From Ochotona curzoniae (taxonomy: Eukaryota > Chordata > Mammalia > Lagomorpha > Ochotonidae), in NCBI RefSeq assembly GCF_017591425.1, contig NW_024466413.1, forward strand, positions 2,940,001 to 3,004,000: a DNA stretch of 64,000 nucleotides, given 5' to 3'. This document shows positions 42,700-54,334 of this stretch, piece after piece (the stretch's first letter is position 1; every line of letters starts with the position of its first letter). Both the position numbers and the translations under genes were made by a program. A model generated the notes under the pieces. That model saw only the letters and a list, made by a program, of their open reading frames with translations, was not told the origin of the DNA and did no database searches.

Positions 42700-45045
42700 A
42701 AGTCCCAATCTGATTTTCAGATTGACTTTCTACACTGATAGCACTGTATGGATATTCATATAGCTCTCATCAGAATGAATGCCTGAATTAAGGATAAACT
42801 CTAACCTTGTCTTTTTTCTCTAATGCTACCTCTCTTCCGCTTGTTTCCAACATTAAGAAAAGAGAAACCCCCTCTAAGTTCAGTAATAGATACCTCATGT
42901 ATTTCAAGCCACAAAATCTTCCATAATGCTTTCCCTCCCACCTTCATGCCACTCAGATTTGTATGTGAATGTATTGCACATGTGCTGTATTTGGCCTTGT
43001 ACATGTGGAGTTTGATTCAGGGGCTCCAACCTTATGGCACAACCTACTTAAGGCAGCCTTTCCTTTGAAATCTTAGCCAAGGCAGCCTTGAGCCACAAAA
43101 GAGCATCCTTTGGATGATAACAACAAGGTCTTACACCAGGGTAGTTAAACTTGGGCCAAGTTACACCTGCCTGCCACAGCAACAGACCACTTAACCAGCA
43201 GGCCAGAAACTGGAGATGGCCTGTGCAAACAGAGAACATTGGCACTCCTGCTCAGTCCCCGGAAGACCTCTGGCTAGGAGAGGATGCTTAATGACCTCTG
43301 AAAAGTTCCTGGGTTCTTTCAGCTGTTGCATTATCCACTTTCCCTGGCTCCCTTTACCTGAGCAAACTGCTTCCTAAAGCAAATTCTCTACCTCAATGCC
43401 CTGCTCTGAGCAACCACTTCCCTCCTTCACTCCCAGACAATCACAGTTCAGACTAAGAGAATCAGGTACAGAAATGACAGGGTAGGTGCTAGAAATAGTA
43501 CCACTGTGATGTACTTATGCGTCAACACTAACTTAGATTCAACATGTGACTACAGTAGCTAAAATACTGCAGTAAACTGAAGTAAACAGGAGGTTGAAAA
43601 CTCCCTGTGTTTTATTTCTCCCCATCTTGATATCAACATGCTGAGACTAGACTGTTGGAGACATCTGAGAGATGTGGAGAATAGAGTCATGAAGGCGAAA
43701 GCCACCAACGCTTGCCATCAGCTGATCACAAACACATGAAGGAGCCAAAATGAGGGAAGCTGAGCCAGAACCTCATCAGTGCCTGCTTTGTGGGCTTCTG
43801 TAAAATACTAAATGGTTACTGCTATAAGTTCTGAAATCTGTGTGCTTTGCGGCATTAACTAACATAATATGAAGGCAGAGCAGAAAAGTTAGTGTGTATG
43901 CTTCCTAAATCTGAAAACTATTGCCTGTTTACATCCATTTATTCATATTAATAGAAAACAGGAGAAATTCTTACAGAGCAGGGTTTTCAGGCTTTTGAGG
44001 AGAGAAGACATACAATATTCATTTAGGAAAATGAAAGAGGAAAAGATAAAACATCTTCAGAGGAAACAAATAGTGTCATTAATTTGATATCAAGATCCAA
44101 GTTGAAAATACGGTTGAAGAGTTAAAAAAAAGGGAAGACCACGCACTGTGTGACTTCCCCTGACATCATGGGCTGCACGTCATGGTGAAGAACAGAAAAA
44201 CGCTCTTCACCCAGGCTTGCTCTGGTTTCAGGTTTGTAAAAAGGGAGATTGTGTCAGGAATAAGCAAACATTTTCTGTAAAGGGTGATGCAGCCAATATT
44301 TTACTTTTAAGCCAATTCTGTTGCAGCTACTAAAATCTGCCATTATAACATGAAAGCAGCCTTAGATAATGGCTTTATTTACAACACAGGTGTGCAGCCC
44401 TGGGCCCAAGCAGTGAGCTTTGCTGGAAGAGAATGATTGTCATGACAAAGCATCCAAGCAAATTTGATGTAAGGAAGACAACTGAGAAAAAGAATTCCCA
44501 CTTTTGCCCGTTTCAGTTGGTGCATGTGTACATGGATGCTTGTACTTGATGGATTTTGCATTTTTCAGCATTACCTCATATAAAATATCTAGTCATGATA
44601 GCACTTTCTATTCTTACAGTTTATATCACTTTTTTCTCCAATATCAGAGTAGAACAATTCTAGTTTCTCTGCATTTTTTCTAAGAATTAGTATTTACAGA
44701 TTTTCTGTACCAATTTGGAAGTTAAAAAGTGGTATCTTATTGTCATTTTAATAAAAGATTTTCTTGTTTCACCATTTTTTCTCCTTTCCAGTATCTTGAA
44801 CCTTCACTATGTAAATTCTACAAAATGAGTGCAAGTATGAACACGGCCTGTACTTTGCCCAGGCCAGTACTCACTGGTATCAGGCCTGGGACAGACATGT
44901 GCACACGGTGGACCTCATGGGCACACCCACATCTGCTCCTGGCTCCACGTCAGTTGAAAAAGTGAAGGCGTACTTGTGGCCCACAGCCTATTATCTGACA
45001 AAGCCTGAAAGTTGAAGTCAAAGAATTCCAACGTGTTATTTATTG
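42700..45045. other. Unassigned unique sequence
   Basis: About 2.3 kb with no repeat family I recognise. Short frames only, none with a domain I know. Confidence 0.4.
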
Positions 45046-45049
45046 AGGC

Positions 45050-45280
45050 ATGACTCAAATGAGGTACAAAGAATAATCCGTTAAAATCAATATGGTAGTT
45101 TCCAGGAGCAACAAAGTGGTGGACATGACAAGCTGTTTAATAGGTAGAGAACTTTGACTTTGCAAATTAAATTTCTGCAAACTGATTGCACAACCATCTT
45201 TAGGTACATTTAATACTTACTGAAGTACATATTTCAGAATGGTTGAAATGGTAAATTTTTACATTACATGTCTTTAGTAA
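45050..45280 (+). mobile_element. Ancient L1M 3'UTR fragment
   Basis: AAATGAGGTACAAAGAATAA, ATATGGTAGTTTCCAGGAGC, GATTGCACAACCATCTTTAG then AATGGTTGAAATGGTAAATT follow the same L1M 3' end order as in 31676-32460. The 3' end is cut before the terminal polyA. Confidence 0.7.
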
Positions 45281-45576
45281 CATCTCGAAAAAAGGGGACA
45301 AAGGAAATTATCACTCTTATTTTTAAAAAAATTAATTATTAGATGATCAAAAAAGCTCTGGAAGTATTTTTAGCCTGGATACATAAACATTTAAAGTATA
45401 GAAATAAGGAAGGATGAAGTATAAGACTTAAAAGTGAGTTTCTAGTGAAAACTGATCTATTGAGATCATTACCAAAAACTGTATGCATAAACTTAATTTA
45501 ATTTCTAATGTATAAACTTAATTTTAATATATAAACTTAATTTAATTATATTAGAAACATATATAACAAAAATGAG

Positions 45577-46216
45577 TGTGGGGAGCGGGGTGCTGAAGCT
45601 GCTCCCCAGAATAGGAAAGCTGGAATAGGAGGGGCCATTGCAAGATGGCTGCTGGCCAAGGGCCAGGGTGCAGAGTTGGTCTCACCAGCAGGTAAACAGG
45701 AAGTCACAGGGATAGGCTAATGCCCCCACTGCGATTACTGGCCTATCACGTAGCACCAAGTAGACCCACAGGGAGAAGTGATTGGTGGAGAACGATAGAA
45801 AAGTAGCTGGTAAAAGCTAGGGGATGATGATGAATGGACTAGGACAGACTAGGACGGACTAGGACGGACTAGGACGGACTAGGACGGATGAGCAAACGAA
45901 TGACAGGATGACTGCAACGGACAGACAGACAGATAGACAGACGAAGTCGGACGAGAAAGACTGGGGGGGCAAGAAGAAGGGTGGTGGAAAGGAGACAGGA
46001 AAGTACGGGAAAAAGAATGGGAGGAAGGGTGGCGGAATTAGGGCTGGAATAGCAGCAGAGGAAAGCTTAGACCAATGGGGATAGGAGCAGCGGAGATAAG
46101 GATTTAAACGCAGCCGCTTTTGGCAATAAGAGGTCTGGTTGTGGTTCCAGCTTGCCCAGACCATCAAGAGCATGCCTTGTCGTTTTTAGTGTCGCCGCTG
46201 CTGGGGGGTGGCGACA
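45577..46216 (+). mobile_element. Solo LTR of a class II (ERV2/betaretrovirus-like) endogenous retrovirus
   Basis: A 640-bp element starts TGTGGGGAGC and ends GGTGGCGACA (TG...CA ends). The 6-bp duplication AATGAG flanks it at 45571-45576 and 46217-46222 without mismatch. A TTTAAA TATA-like site is near 46104 and an AATAAG polyA-like signal near 46125; these suggest plus orientation. No gag, pol or env sequence adjoins either side, so the provirus was lost by LTR recombination. GC content and CpG density contrast sharply with the AT-rich flanks. An internal 10-bp array lies at 45838-45887. Retroviral identity follows from ends, duplication and layout; class is inferred from the 6-bp duplication. 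Confidence 0.85.
45838..45887. repeat. 10-bp tandem array inside the LTR
   Basis: ACTAGGACGG is repeated five times (the first copy is ACTAGGACAG). A short GACA run follows at about 45921-45943. Both lie in what would be the U3 part of the LTR. Confidence 0.95.
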
Positions 46217-46222
46217 AATGAG

Positions 46223-47845
46223 ACTTTTAATATATTGGTATATGTAATTCATTCTATACATATGCAAAGCCAACTGCGGTGTATCAAACACTTCATGCTA
46301 TAGGCTAGAGAGTTCATTCGGCCTCATTATTTTTCAGCAAAAAGCAAAACACTGCATATTGTCTTAAAGTAAAAAAGCTCCAGGTAAATGAACCTAATAC
46401 CTGTTCCTTTGCATTGTCATATCTTCTGGCTTAATATCTGTTCCTTTTCCTGCTACAAATTTGAGGATTTTTTCTTAATAATACATACAATTCAAATGTC
46501 GCTAAGATAACCATTTGGGCCATGCATTGTATCCTATAATCTTAAGCCCAACTGCTGCTTCATTTGTTCACGGTGAAGACTGTTGCCTCCTTGTCCTATC
46601 CCTTCACTGTTTATCTCCTCAGGACCTTTCTCTTTACACACACACAGGAAGCAACGCCCAGCAAACAGCCCCTCAGTGCTACATGCGCCACCTGTCTTGG
46701 CACATCGGCGTACTATGCCTGACATCTCTACCCGCCTTTTCTCAATTTATCACGCTGAGGTCTTGTGAAACACTAGCCCTCAGAGAGACATCAATGCTGT
46801 GCAGCCGAACTCTAGCTACATTGGCTAGTTTTGCAAGTAATTAGGATGTATGTATAGAACAGCTTTAAGGCACTTAGAGAGCGCAGAGACATCTGCATGT
46901 TATGGAGTGAACAGTGAAAGTATCTGTGTATGTTTATTTGAGTATATGCCCATACACAACAATAAAAAACGCCGTGGTGAGACTCAGCATTTATTGTGCT
47001 TCTGTCATTTTTTTCTTTAAAAATCCGTGAGAATTAGTAGTCAAATTATTAAAATAAAGTGTGACCATTAATATTATTTCTACTAGAGTCAACATCAAGT
47101 GCTCATCTGCTTCTACGTATGAGACATGAGACATGCTGACTTTGGGGCCTCTTCTTATGTCTATGGCAAATAGACAGTATGTAAGGACACAGGAAGCTGC
47201 CATGAGGCTTAATATGTTCTCTAATACCAGAAAAAAATACATTCTAAAAGAAATCAGTTTCCAAAACTACAAATACAAATAGGTCAATCTTTTCCTTCTT
47301 AATGTTTACATGCTAGTGAGAGATGCAAATGAAAGTATAATTAGAAAATTCAGATTCTGGTCCATTCCATGAAGAAAATACGGAAGACTTAAGAAGATAA
47401 TGGAAGAGCAAAGCCCTCTGCTGCAGCCCACTCCAAGCCCCGCGAGAGACCGGAAGCTTGTAGAGGGAGATAGGAAGGCAAGGAGTCGAGAAAAAGCCTT
47501 CCACACAGAAGGAACAGAATGACAAGGAGCAGATTGGAGGAGGCTTCAAGGAATCCGGGAATATGCTTGATTACTTCATGTCTGCTGCATATTTAACATG
47601 GGGAGGGATTTAAGCTGGAGAGACCAGCAGACACTAAGACTTGCAAGGACCATGTGATACATTTAATTCTAAAAGAAACACGAAGTACTTGACAGTTTTT
47701 AAGCAAAACAGAACAGTCATCTAATTCCTGTTTAGCTTTTGATTCTGTTCCGATGGTATTAATAGTAATCATTTTTAAATTTCATTATTTTTTGCTATAT
47801 CAAACATGGTCTTCAGTTTGTGTTAATTCTGTTAACATTGTTAAA
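46223..47845. other. Unassigned unique sequence
   Basis: About 1.6 kb downstream of the LTR. No retroviral internal sequence, no recognised repeat and no gene signature; frames of at most 109 codons. Confidence 0.45.
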
Positions 47846-47849
47846 AATC

Positions 47850-47945
47850 TCTGAGACATACAGAAATTAAACAATTTGTTCAAAGTCACACAGTCCATAG
47901 ATAGTACAGATAAGATCTTAACATTTGAACATTGACTGGAGCAAT
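47850..47945 (+). mobile_element. MIR fragment
   Basis: AAACAATTTGTTCAAAGTCA then CACAGTCCATAGATAGTACA and AAGATCTTAACATTTGAAC match the second half of the MIR core. Confidence 0.65.
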
Positions 47946-48084
47946 CTTACTTTTCATAAAGCCATAAAATCAGATGAATAAATTGATGAAAAGCAAAACA
48001 TATATTTATTTTTATGTTTGTTGATTCTCCATAGAACTAGTGAACAGTGCCTTTGGGAAGCAAACACTTAACACCATCTAATAA

Positions 48085-48190
48085 TCGCTGTGAAACACTT
48101 TCCAGTTTACAAAGTACTTTCTACATATCCTAGGATTGCCTTTAATCCTCCCAACAGCACCATTAGATAACAGACAGGAGGTGAGTCGTG
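48085..48190 (+). mobile_element. MIR fragment
   Basis: GTGAAACACTTTCCAGTTTA then CAAAGTACTTTCTACATATC and CCTTTAATCCTCCCAACAGC match the first half of MIR. With the piece at 47850 it may belong to separate insertions, as the order is reversed. Confidence 0.7.
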
Positions 48191-48194
48191 TAAT

Positions 48195-50625
48195 CTTACA
48201 TGTGGCAATGAGGAGAGAATGCTACCTCCTCGTACCAGAGCTGTCCCTGCAGGTGGAAGCGAAGTTGCTACTGCCGCATCACTTACAGCTTTCTTTTCAC
48301 TATGCCTTTCTCACTGCTCTTTTGGAGAATTCTAGAAACAAACTCTGGCACGTGCACAGGGAGAAACTGAGACCTGCTTAACACATGCATGTTCACTCCT
48401 TGTCTTAATTGCCATATATCTCTGACTGCCAAAGCATAGCTGGAGTCCTCAGTTGCTCTTGGTCTTGCAGAAAACTTGGCAGAAGATACCATCTTGTCTT
48501 TTGTTCCTAGGGATTTCATGAATTACTGAGTGAGCAGACACTTGTCAAGATTGATTGACATCTCCGAGATCAACCACTGTGCACCACAACAGCATGTTTC
48601 CAATGGCTTCACACATACACAACCTTCCCTCCTAAATTTCAAGGATTTTCAGCAAAACTATGGCACCTCCACCTAAGGCTGCTATAATGCAGGTCCCTGG
48701 CTCTTGGAACACTTAGCCCAGCTTGTCTAGCCAGGAACCAAAATAGCTTCAGACATCACTAGCCATATGCCGAATCTGTCATCAATAATTCAGGCAGCTG
48801 TAGAATATCTGCTGTTTGGCCAGAAAAACAAAACAAAACAAAACAAGCAAAAAAACTGTTCTTCATTCATGGTACTTTGACCCTCTTGGGTCATGTAGAG
48901 GTAACTGTCTCTTTGTCAGGTGGAAGCAGAAATTCTAAACAAGGAATGACATTTTCTTGCCTTTACAAAATAAGTAAAAATAAACACCCTCAGTGGCAGA
49001 TGACATCAAGTCACACAGTAAATTTAGCCAAAGGTCAGACGGTGCAGCTAAACGTCAAGTGCTTGGAGAAAAGCTTGCTTGTCTGATGTGGACATCTGAG
49101 GTCTCCCCTGATGCCTCATGTGCTCCCAGCACTCAACTGCTTCAGAGAAGAGCATGGCCTTAGAAAAACATTTCATTAGCGTCCTTTTTAGACTCCATTT
49201 TTTTCCTTTCTTTTATTTTATAACAGAAAAAATAGAAAATAGGTCCATATTCTTATGAAACTTATCTCCAGATATTGGATAAAAGTAGCCTTCTCATCAT
49301 TAATGTGAGAGTGTCTGAAATGTTACATTATATTAAGAATTCACTAGAAGAAAGAAGTGAAGCAAAGTGTCAGAGTTGTAATTACATTCTATTTCTAAAA
49401 TAACTGAGAAAAAAACAGATACATTTTAACTGATATCCCATCACCTGGCTTCAACATTGGTCACGGGATTATACTGCCACATTATAACCTGTTTTGACTG
49501 GATTTTGTAAGATAATGCACTGAAGTTACTGTTCACAGTATCTTGAATCTTCAGGAGTTTTCTTTGTATTGGTACCATGTTGGGCAAAAATCTCAAAAGT
49601 CTACTCTTAAATAACCTTTAAAGTATGACATGGCAGAACTTTAACAAATCTGATATCAATGCACTTGTCCAGAATCTTATTCACAGTACTCTTCCATATC
49701 TGCCATTCCCAATGCAGGAAATGTTTCAGCATGGTTGTGTTGTTCACAGAACAGTCTCCTGCACGTCACCAGGCAGTGTTTTACATGCCCATCTACTATG
49801 TTTTCCCAACTCCTATTTGCTTCTTTCTTTCCAATACCCAGGCTTCCCTGGCACTAAGGCACCATCTGAAGGTGGTAATATATAGAAGTGATGTTTTTTT
49901 ATTCATCCTTTGCTAGTAAACATGTCACTGTGAAAGAGTGACTTATCACAACAGTAGGCATTTATTTTGATTGTAAACTTGGAATCCACTGGGTTCCTTT
50001 TAGAGGTTCTCACATGGTTCAATAATAAAGCAGCCATCGAGCAGTGTCTGAACTCCCAGCCAACTGCCTTCACACACCGGGGCTGGAATACCTGAAGCAC
50101 TCAGGTTTCCCTGTCACTACCACCTCTCCATCACAGAGGACTCAGGACGACCCCCAGAGAAAGCTGCAGGAGCCACATGGTTTCTTTCCCAGCTTGGCCT
50201 TTAAACCAGTATTACTTCTTCCATGTTCTGTTAGTTAAGAAAGACCCAAAGTCTCATTGTTCAAGAACAGAGTGCAAAGATGCAAATTGTTGGTGAAAGC
50301 ATATCAATCAGTGCAAGAACAAAGCTTAAAGTCACCATACTCACACAGGGCTGCCAAGCACCTTCTGTGTCCAGATGTTACCTCGAACTCTACAGTGATG
50401 TCATTTACCTCTCTCAGCAGTTTCGTTGGAAAGACCATATATCCCTTTATAATCAATGGCAAAAGTGGAGAGACATTTTCACAAATCTAAGGAGTGGCAA
50501 TCTAGAACACAAAGCCTGGGCCATCACTGCACAGTTTCTCAGTTTTATTTTCCATCTCATCGTTCTTTCCATATTGCATGCACCCAACAAATGTCAATGA
50601 AGGAACACTGGATTAAAACCCTGTG
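48195..50625. other. Mostly unique sequence
   Basis: About 2.4 kb with a CAAAA run at 48829-48848. Overlapping frames of 60-106 codons at 49620-50660 share no known domain. No gene is supported. Confidence 0.4.
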
Positions 50626-50630
50626 CTATA

Positions 50631-50955
50631 GGGCTTGGCGCAATGGCCATGGCTGAATCCTCACCTTGCAACCACTGAGATCCCACATGGGCACCAGTTT
50701 GTGTGATGGCTATTCCACTTCCCTTCCAGCTCCCTGCTTGTGGCCTGGAAGAGTGGTGGAAAATGTATTATAGCCATGGGGCTCTGTACCCGTGTGCAGT
50801 GCTCAGAGGAGGCTCCTGTGTCTTGGCTTCAGATTAGCTCAGTTCTGGCCATTGTGGCTGCTTGGGGAGTGAACTGGCAGACAGAGGATCTTTCCAGCTC
50901 TCCTTCTCTCTATGAATCTGCCCTTCCAATAAGGCTAAATGAATCTTTTTTAAAA
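50631..50955 (+). mobile_element. Full-length C-repeat SINE, moderately old
   Basis: It starts GGGCTTGGCGCAATGGCCAT and ends CCAATAAGGCTAAATGAATC. Likely target duplication: TAAAACCCTGTGCTA just before the head and TAAAATCTTGTGCTA at 50959-50973, two mismatches. Confidence 0.92.
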
Positions 50956-50989
50956 AGCTAAAATCTTGTGCTACTATCAAACATTCAAA

Positions 50990-51265
50990 ATTATCTTTGA
51001 TTTATTAATTATTTTGCACTATACAGTTTTATTGGCATAGGAGTTCACACCTTCCTCTCCCCACTTTTCATTCTCACTCTTTCCATGATAATTATGATAG
51101 TATAGTCCCTTAGTATAAGTTATAAGGTTAACTTTCTGATAATTAAATACATTATGACATGGGAAGCATAGAAAAAGGTAGAAAAACCCAGTATCTACTT
51201 TTACTTGGGAATCGATATGCATGCTGTATAGCAATTTTACTTCCTGGTATGCTAATCTTCCTTGT
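50990..51265 (-). mobile_element. L1-type 3'UTR fragment, minus strand
   Basis: Shares block order with 27895-28240 (TAGTATAAGTTATAAGGTTA, ACTTTCTGATAATT, GGTATGCTAATCTTCC). Probably the 3' end of a lagomorph L1 read in reverse. Confidence 0.62.
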
Positions 51266-51369
51266 ACAGTTTATGCACGTGTCTGTATATACATATATGT
51301 GTGTATGCACATATATATTGTACTTTGCATAATATGTCTTATATTAGACAGAACATGGTATTTGCTTTT

Positions 51370-51900
51370 TCTAATATTTTTATTTTGAATTTTGAATTAT
51401 GTGGTACATTTTCATATAGGCTGGGATTCCCCCCAAATTCCCACCCCCCGTCAGATTTTTTCCATTTTGTTACAATAGCGTAGCCCTTCATAAGGAATCA
51501 TAATTCAATCAATCTCTTATTTAAGTGTACCCCCTCATTGTTGGTATAGACAATATCAGTCCAGCAACCCATTCTCTACACATGTCCAACAGTTTCTCTA
51601 CACAGAATCCATCTTTCGTCTGGATGTAGGGATGCATGTTCCATTGTACCCCCCACGTCTATATATGATAGACCCCAATACTCCATCACTATACATTACC
51701 ATAAATGAGAAGCCATGAAACAAGGTCAACAACCGGTATGAGTTAGAACAGTCACATCAACAACATCAACAACAAATTATAGCACCTTGAAAAAATAATG
51801 TGCCACTGAATAACAAAGACATGAGTGACAAAAAGGAAACACAGAAGTCTCTTGGGAAAGATGATGCCATTGTATAATTCATGAGCATGTGATGAATTCG
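51370..51900 (-). mobile_element. Second L1-type 3'UTR fragment, minus strand
   Basis: CTGGGATTCCCCCCAAATTC, TTTTGTTACAATAGCGTAGC, then CCTCATTGTTGGTATAGACA and ACAGTTTCTCTACACAGAAT fit a lagomorph L1 3'UTR in reverse. It lies next to the fragment at 50990 but differs in sequence, so it is a second insertion or another part of the UTR. Right boundary uncertain. Confidence 0.55.
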
Positions 51901-52054
51901 ACTAGAGAAAAGAGATTATTTGGAAGGAACCAAACTGAAATAAGAACACCAAAACACATGGGAAACAGCCCAAAAAAAAAAAAAAAGCAAAAAACAATCA
52001 AAAAACAGTATGGATTGGACTATTGGAGTTACATTTTCCATATTGGCTTCCTTA

Positions 52055-52322
52055 AGAGAGAATATATGGCCCTGGTCTATTCAACAAATGCTGTTGGGAC
52101 AACTGAATAGCAGCATGCAGAATTAAGAAATATGACCCACACATGTCACATTATATGAAACTTAGCTCTAAATGAATCAAGGACCTAAATCTATACCCAG
52201 AAACCATCAAACTATTAAAGGAAAACATAGGAAACACACTCCAAGATATAGGAACAGGGAAAGACTTCTTAGAAAAGACACGAAAAGCAAAGGCAATCAA
52301 ATCTAAAATGAACAAATGGTAT
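52055..52322 (+). mobile_element. L1 ORF2 fragment, plus strand
   Basis: CAACAAATGCTGTTGGGACA, then AATCAAGGACCTAAATCTAT and GGAAACACACTCCAAGATAT, GGAACAGGGAAAGACTTCTT match the ORF2 stretch that encodes the segment [20 protein letters not shown]. Stops and frame breaks are present. Confidence 0.82.
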
Positions 52323-52324
52323 TT

Positions 52325-52600
52325 GCTATTTTTGATTGACTCTCTGGCATTCTTCACTAAGCCTAATGATTTCCAGCTGGGATCATTTTCTACCAAATGG
52401 CTAAGATTTCATTCTTTGGTATGGCTGGATATTATACCACAGAGCTGAAGTACCTCACATTATCCATTCCTTAGTTCAGGGGCATCTGGTTGTTTTCATG
52501 TCTCAGCTATTGTGAGTTACACAGCTATAAACATCTCAAATGCAGGTTTCATTTCATTTGAATATACTCCAAAAAGCGCTAGTAACATTTTGGTGGGATA
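52325..52600 (-). mobile_element. L1 ORF2 end, minus strand
   Basis: The plus strand carries TTCATTCTTTGGTATGGCTG, CTCACATTATCCATTCCTTA and TCTCAGCTATTGTGAGTTAC, the reverse complement of the last part of L1 ORF2. It faces the plus-strand ORF2 piece that ends at 52322. Confidence 0.78.
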
Positions 52601-52604
52601 ATCA

Positions 52605-52815
52605 TCTCTTTATTTACTTATTTACCGGAAAGAGTTAGAAAAAGAGAGGTCTTCACCCTCTGTGTCACTGTGTAGACAGCTACAGTGACTGCAACGGCTT
52701 CGTCTGGAGTCCCAAGGACTTGGGTCACTTTTTACTGCTTTCCAAAGAGCATCAACAGGAAAATGAACATATGCCCATATGGAATGCCAACATCAAGTCA
52801 GTGACTTTCCCCTGC
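52605..52815 (-). mobile_element. Old C-repeat SINE, minus strand
   Basis: TATTTACTTATTTACCGGAA then AGAGTTAGAAAAAGAGAGGT, CCCAAGGACTTGGGTCACTT and GCCCATATGGAATGCC give the tail-to-head order on the plus strand. Head end diverged. Confidence 0.72.
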
Positions 52816-53144
52816 TGGCCCTTGATAACCGTTTCTGATGGGGACTCTCCTGTGCACTGTAGGATGCTGAGCAGCATGTTAAGCCTCCACCTACTACTAC
52901 TAGTGGCACTGTCTGGTTATGACAACCACAAACATGCCCAGGCATGGCCAACTGTTCCAGGGTAAAGAAACTGCTCCAGTTGGAGAGGACAGAAATAGAA
53001 AAAAACTGATGATGGTATAAACTCAAGGCTGTCAGCTTTTAAGATATGATATCTTAAGCAAGTTGCTGAACCTTCTATATTTCAATGGTAACAACTTTCA
53101 GACAAGAATATGCATGTGAGTTGCTCATAGGGGTTTTTACTAGC

Positions 53145-53262
53145 AAAAGTCATTATATCTAACATTTATTAAGTGCTCATAACATTCTATGTGCTGTTTA
53201 ATTATGTCTAGGCATTAACTCATGGAATACTCAGATAAACCTCATGAGGTATACGTTAGTTT
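53145..53262 (+). mobile_element. MIR element cut by a SINE
   Basis: AACATTTATTAAGTGCTCAT, TTCTATGTGCTGTTTAATTA and ATAAACCTCATGAGGTATAC match the first half of MIR. The second half is replaced by a minus-strand C SINE beginning at about 53262. Confidence 0.78.
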
Positions 53263-53515
53263 TTAAATTGTTTATTTGCATGTCAGCTAGAAGGGACTCT
53301 CCCAACCACTGGTTCATTCCTCAAATGGAAGCAATGTTCAAGTCTCCCACAAGAGTGGAAGGGGCTCAAATACTTGGGCCATCTTCTGCAGCTTTTCCCA
53401 GGCCAACTGCAGTGAGCTGGATCAGAAGTGGAACATCTAGGCATGAGTAAGCACCCAATATGGTATTTCAGCATTGCAGGCAATAGCTTTGCCCATTCTA
53501 CCACAATGAAAGTAC
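53262..53515 (-). mobile_element. Old C-repeat SINE, minus strand
   Basis: AATACTTGGGCCATCTTCTG then CAGCTTTTCCCAGGCCAACT and AGCTGGATCAGAAGTGGAAC read tail to head. The A-rich tail has decayed to AAATTGTTTATTTGCATG. Confidence 0.82.
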
Positions 53516-53519
53516 TGAT

Positions 53520-54125
53520 CATTTATTTTTATTTTGTAGGTCAGGGCCCTGGGACAGTTTAAGGGACACTTCATTCTGTAGTGAAAGGACTGCAAGTTGA
53601 TCTTACTAAGTTGGATCCCAAAGCTCAGCTGTTACGGAGCACATTTTTTTCTATTGTCAGGAAAACTACGTAGAGAAAAATGTGCCATAGCTAGTCACCA
53701 CGTGTACCGTGATTAGTTTATTCCCAGTGTAAATCTACTTAAGCTATAAAAGATTTGAGGGAAAGAAAGAAAACTATGCCTTTAATGGGAAAATTAATAA
53801 CTAAAAATTTATTCTCTCTTCTTCATGTCATGTTAATCACTGGAAATATAAAGATTAACAAGCTGAAGGCCCAGTCTCAGCTTCTCTATGTTTCCAGCCA
53901 ATTTCCCATCCTAATTAAAGTGCTCAAGCTCTCCCCGATAAACTCCAAAGCGCCTGGAGAGCCTTGCCTACCAAGCAGCAAGGACTACCCTACTGCTGAT
54001 CCGTTGGGGATAAGTGGTGAGCACGTCTGTTTTTAATAAGCGACGTGATGACTCTCCATGGTATGAAAAGGATGGGGGGAAAGGAAATCTGAAGATGGGG
54101 TGTTATTGAAAGAAAGAGCTACAGA
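53520..54125. other. Unique sequence with an L2-like piece
   Basis: CACTGGAAATATAAAGATTA then ACAAGCTGAAGGCCCAGTCT near 53838-53880 matches the L2-type phrase GGGGATACAAAGATGAA, then CAGTCCCTGCC. The remainder is unassigned. Confidence 0.45.
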
Positions 54126-54129
54126 ATTC

Positions 54130-54330
54130 CAAGTTAAATCAGAGCCCTGAGTCTCTGCTTCCTCATCTACAAGATCATGAGAAAGATATGAGCAGATCCG
54201 GCACCCTGAAAATTTAGCAAGGCCATCTCAGAGAACTGTGCAGTACAATGAAGAATTCCTCAATTAATTTCAGAATTATTATGATTATTATAAAGTATCA
54301 AGCAGAGAATTCTGAAAGGCTGGTAGTTTT
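54130..54330 (+). mobile_element. MIRb-like element
   Basis: AGAGCCCTGAGTCTCTGCTT then CCTCATCTACAAGATCATGA and later AATTATTATGATTATTATAA follow the MIRb core (GAGCCTCAGTTTCCTCATCTGTAAAATGGG). Confidence 0.6.
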
Positions 54331-54334
54331 GCCT

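Noticed and set aside
42331..42738. Long proline/serine or glycine/arginine-rich frames of 95-130 codons on both strands
   Set aside because: Pure translation of the pentanucleotide microsatellite, open in several frames because the unit lacks stop codons.
45577..46216. Possible retroviral genes next to the LTR
   Set aside because: Flanks on both sides are AT-rich host sequence directly after the 6-bp duplication; no internal retroviral sequence remains.
45571..46222. CpG-island promoter of a host gene
   Set aside because: The GC and CpG enrichment coincides exactly with the LTR boundaries, so it is a property of the element rather than of a host promoter.
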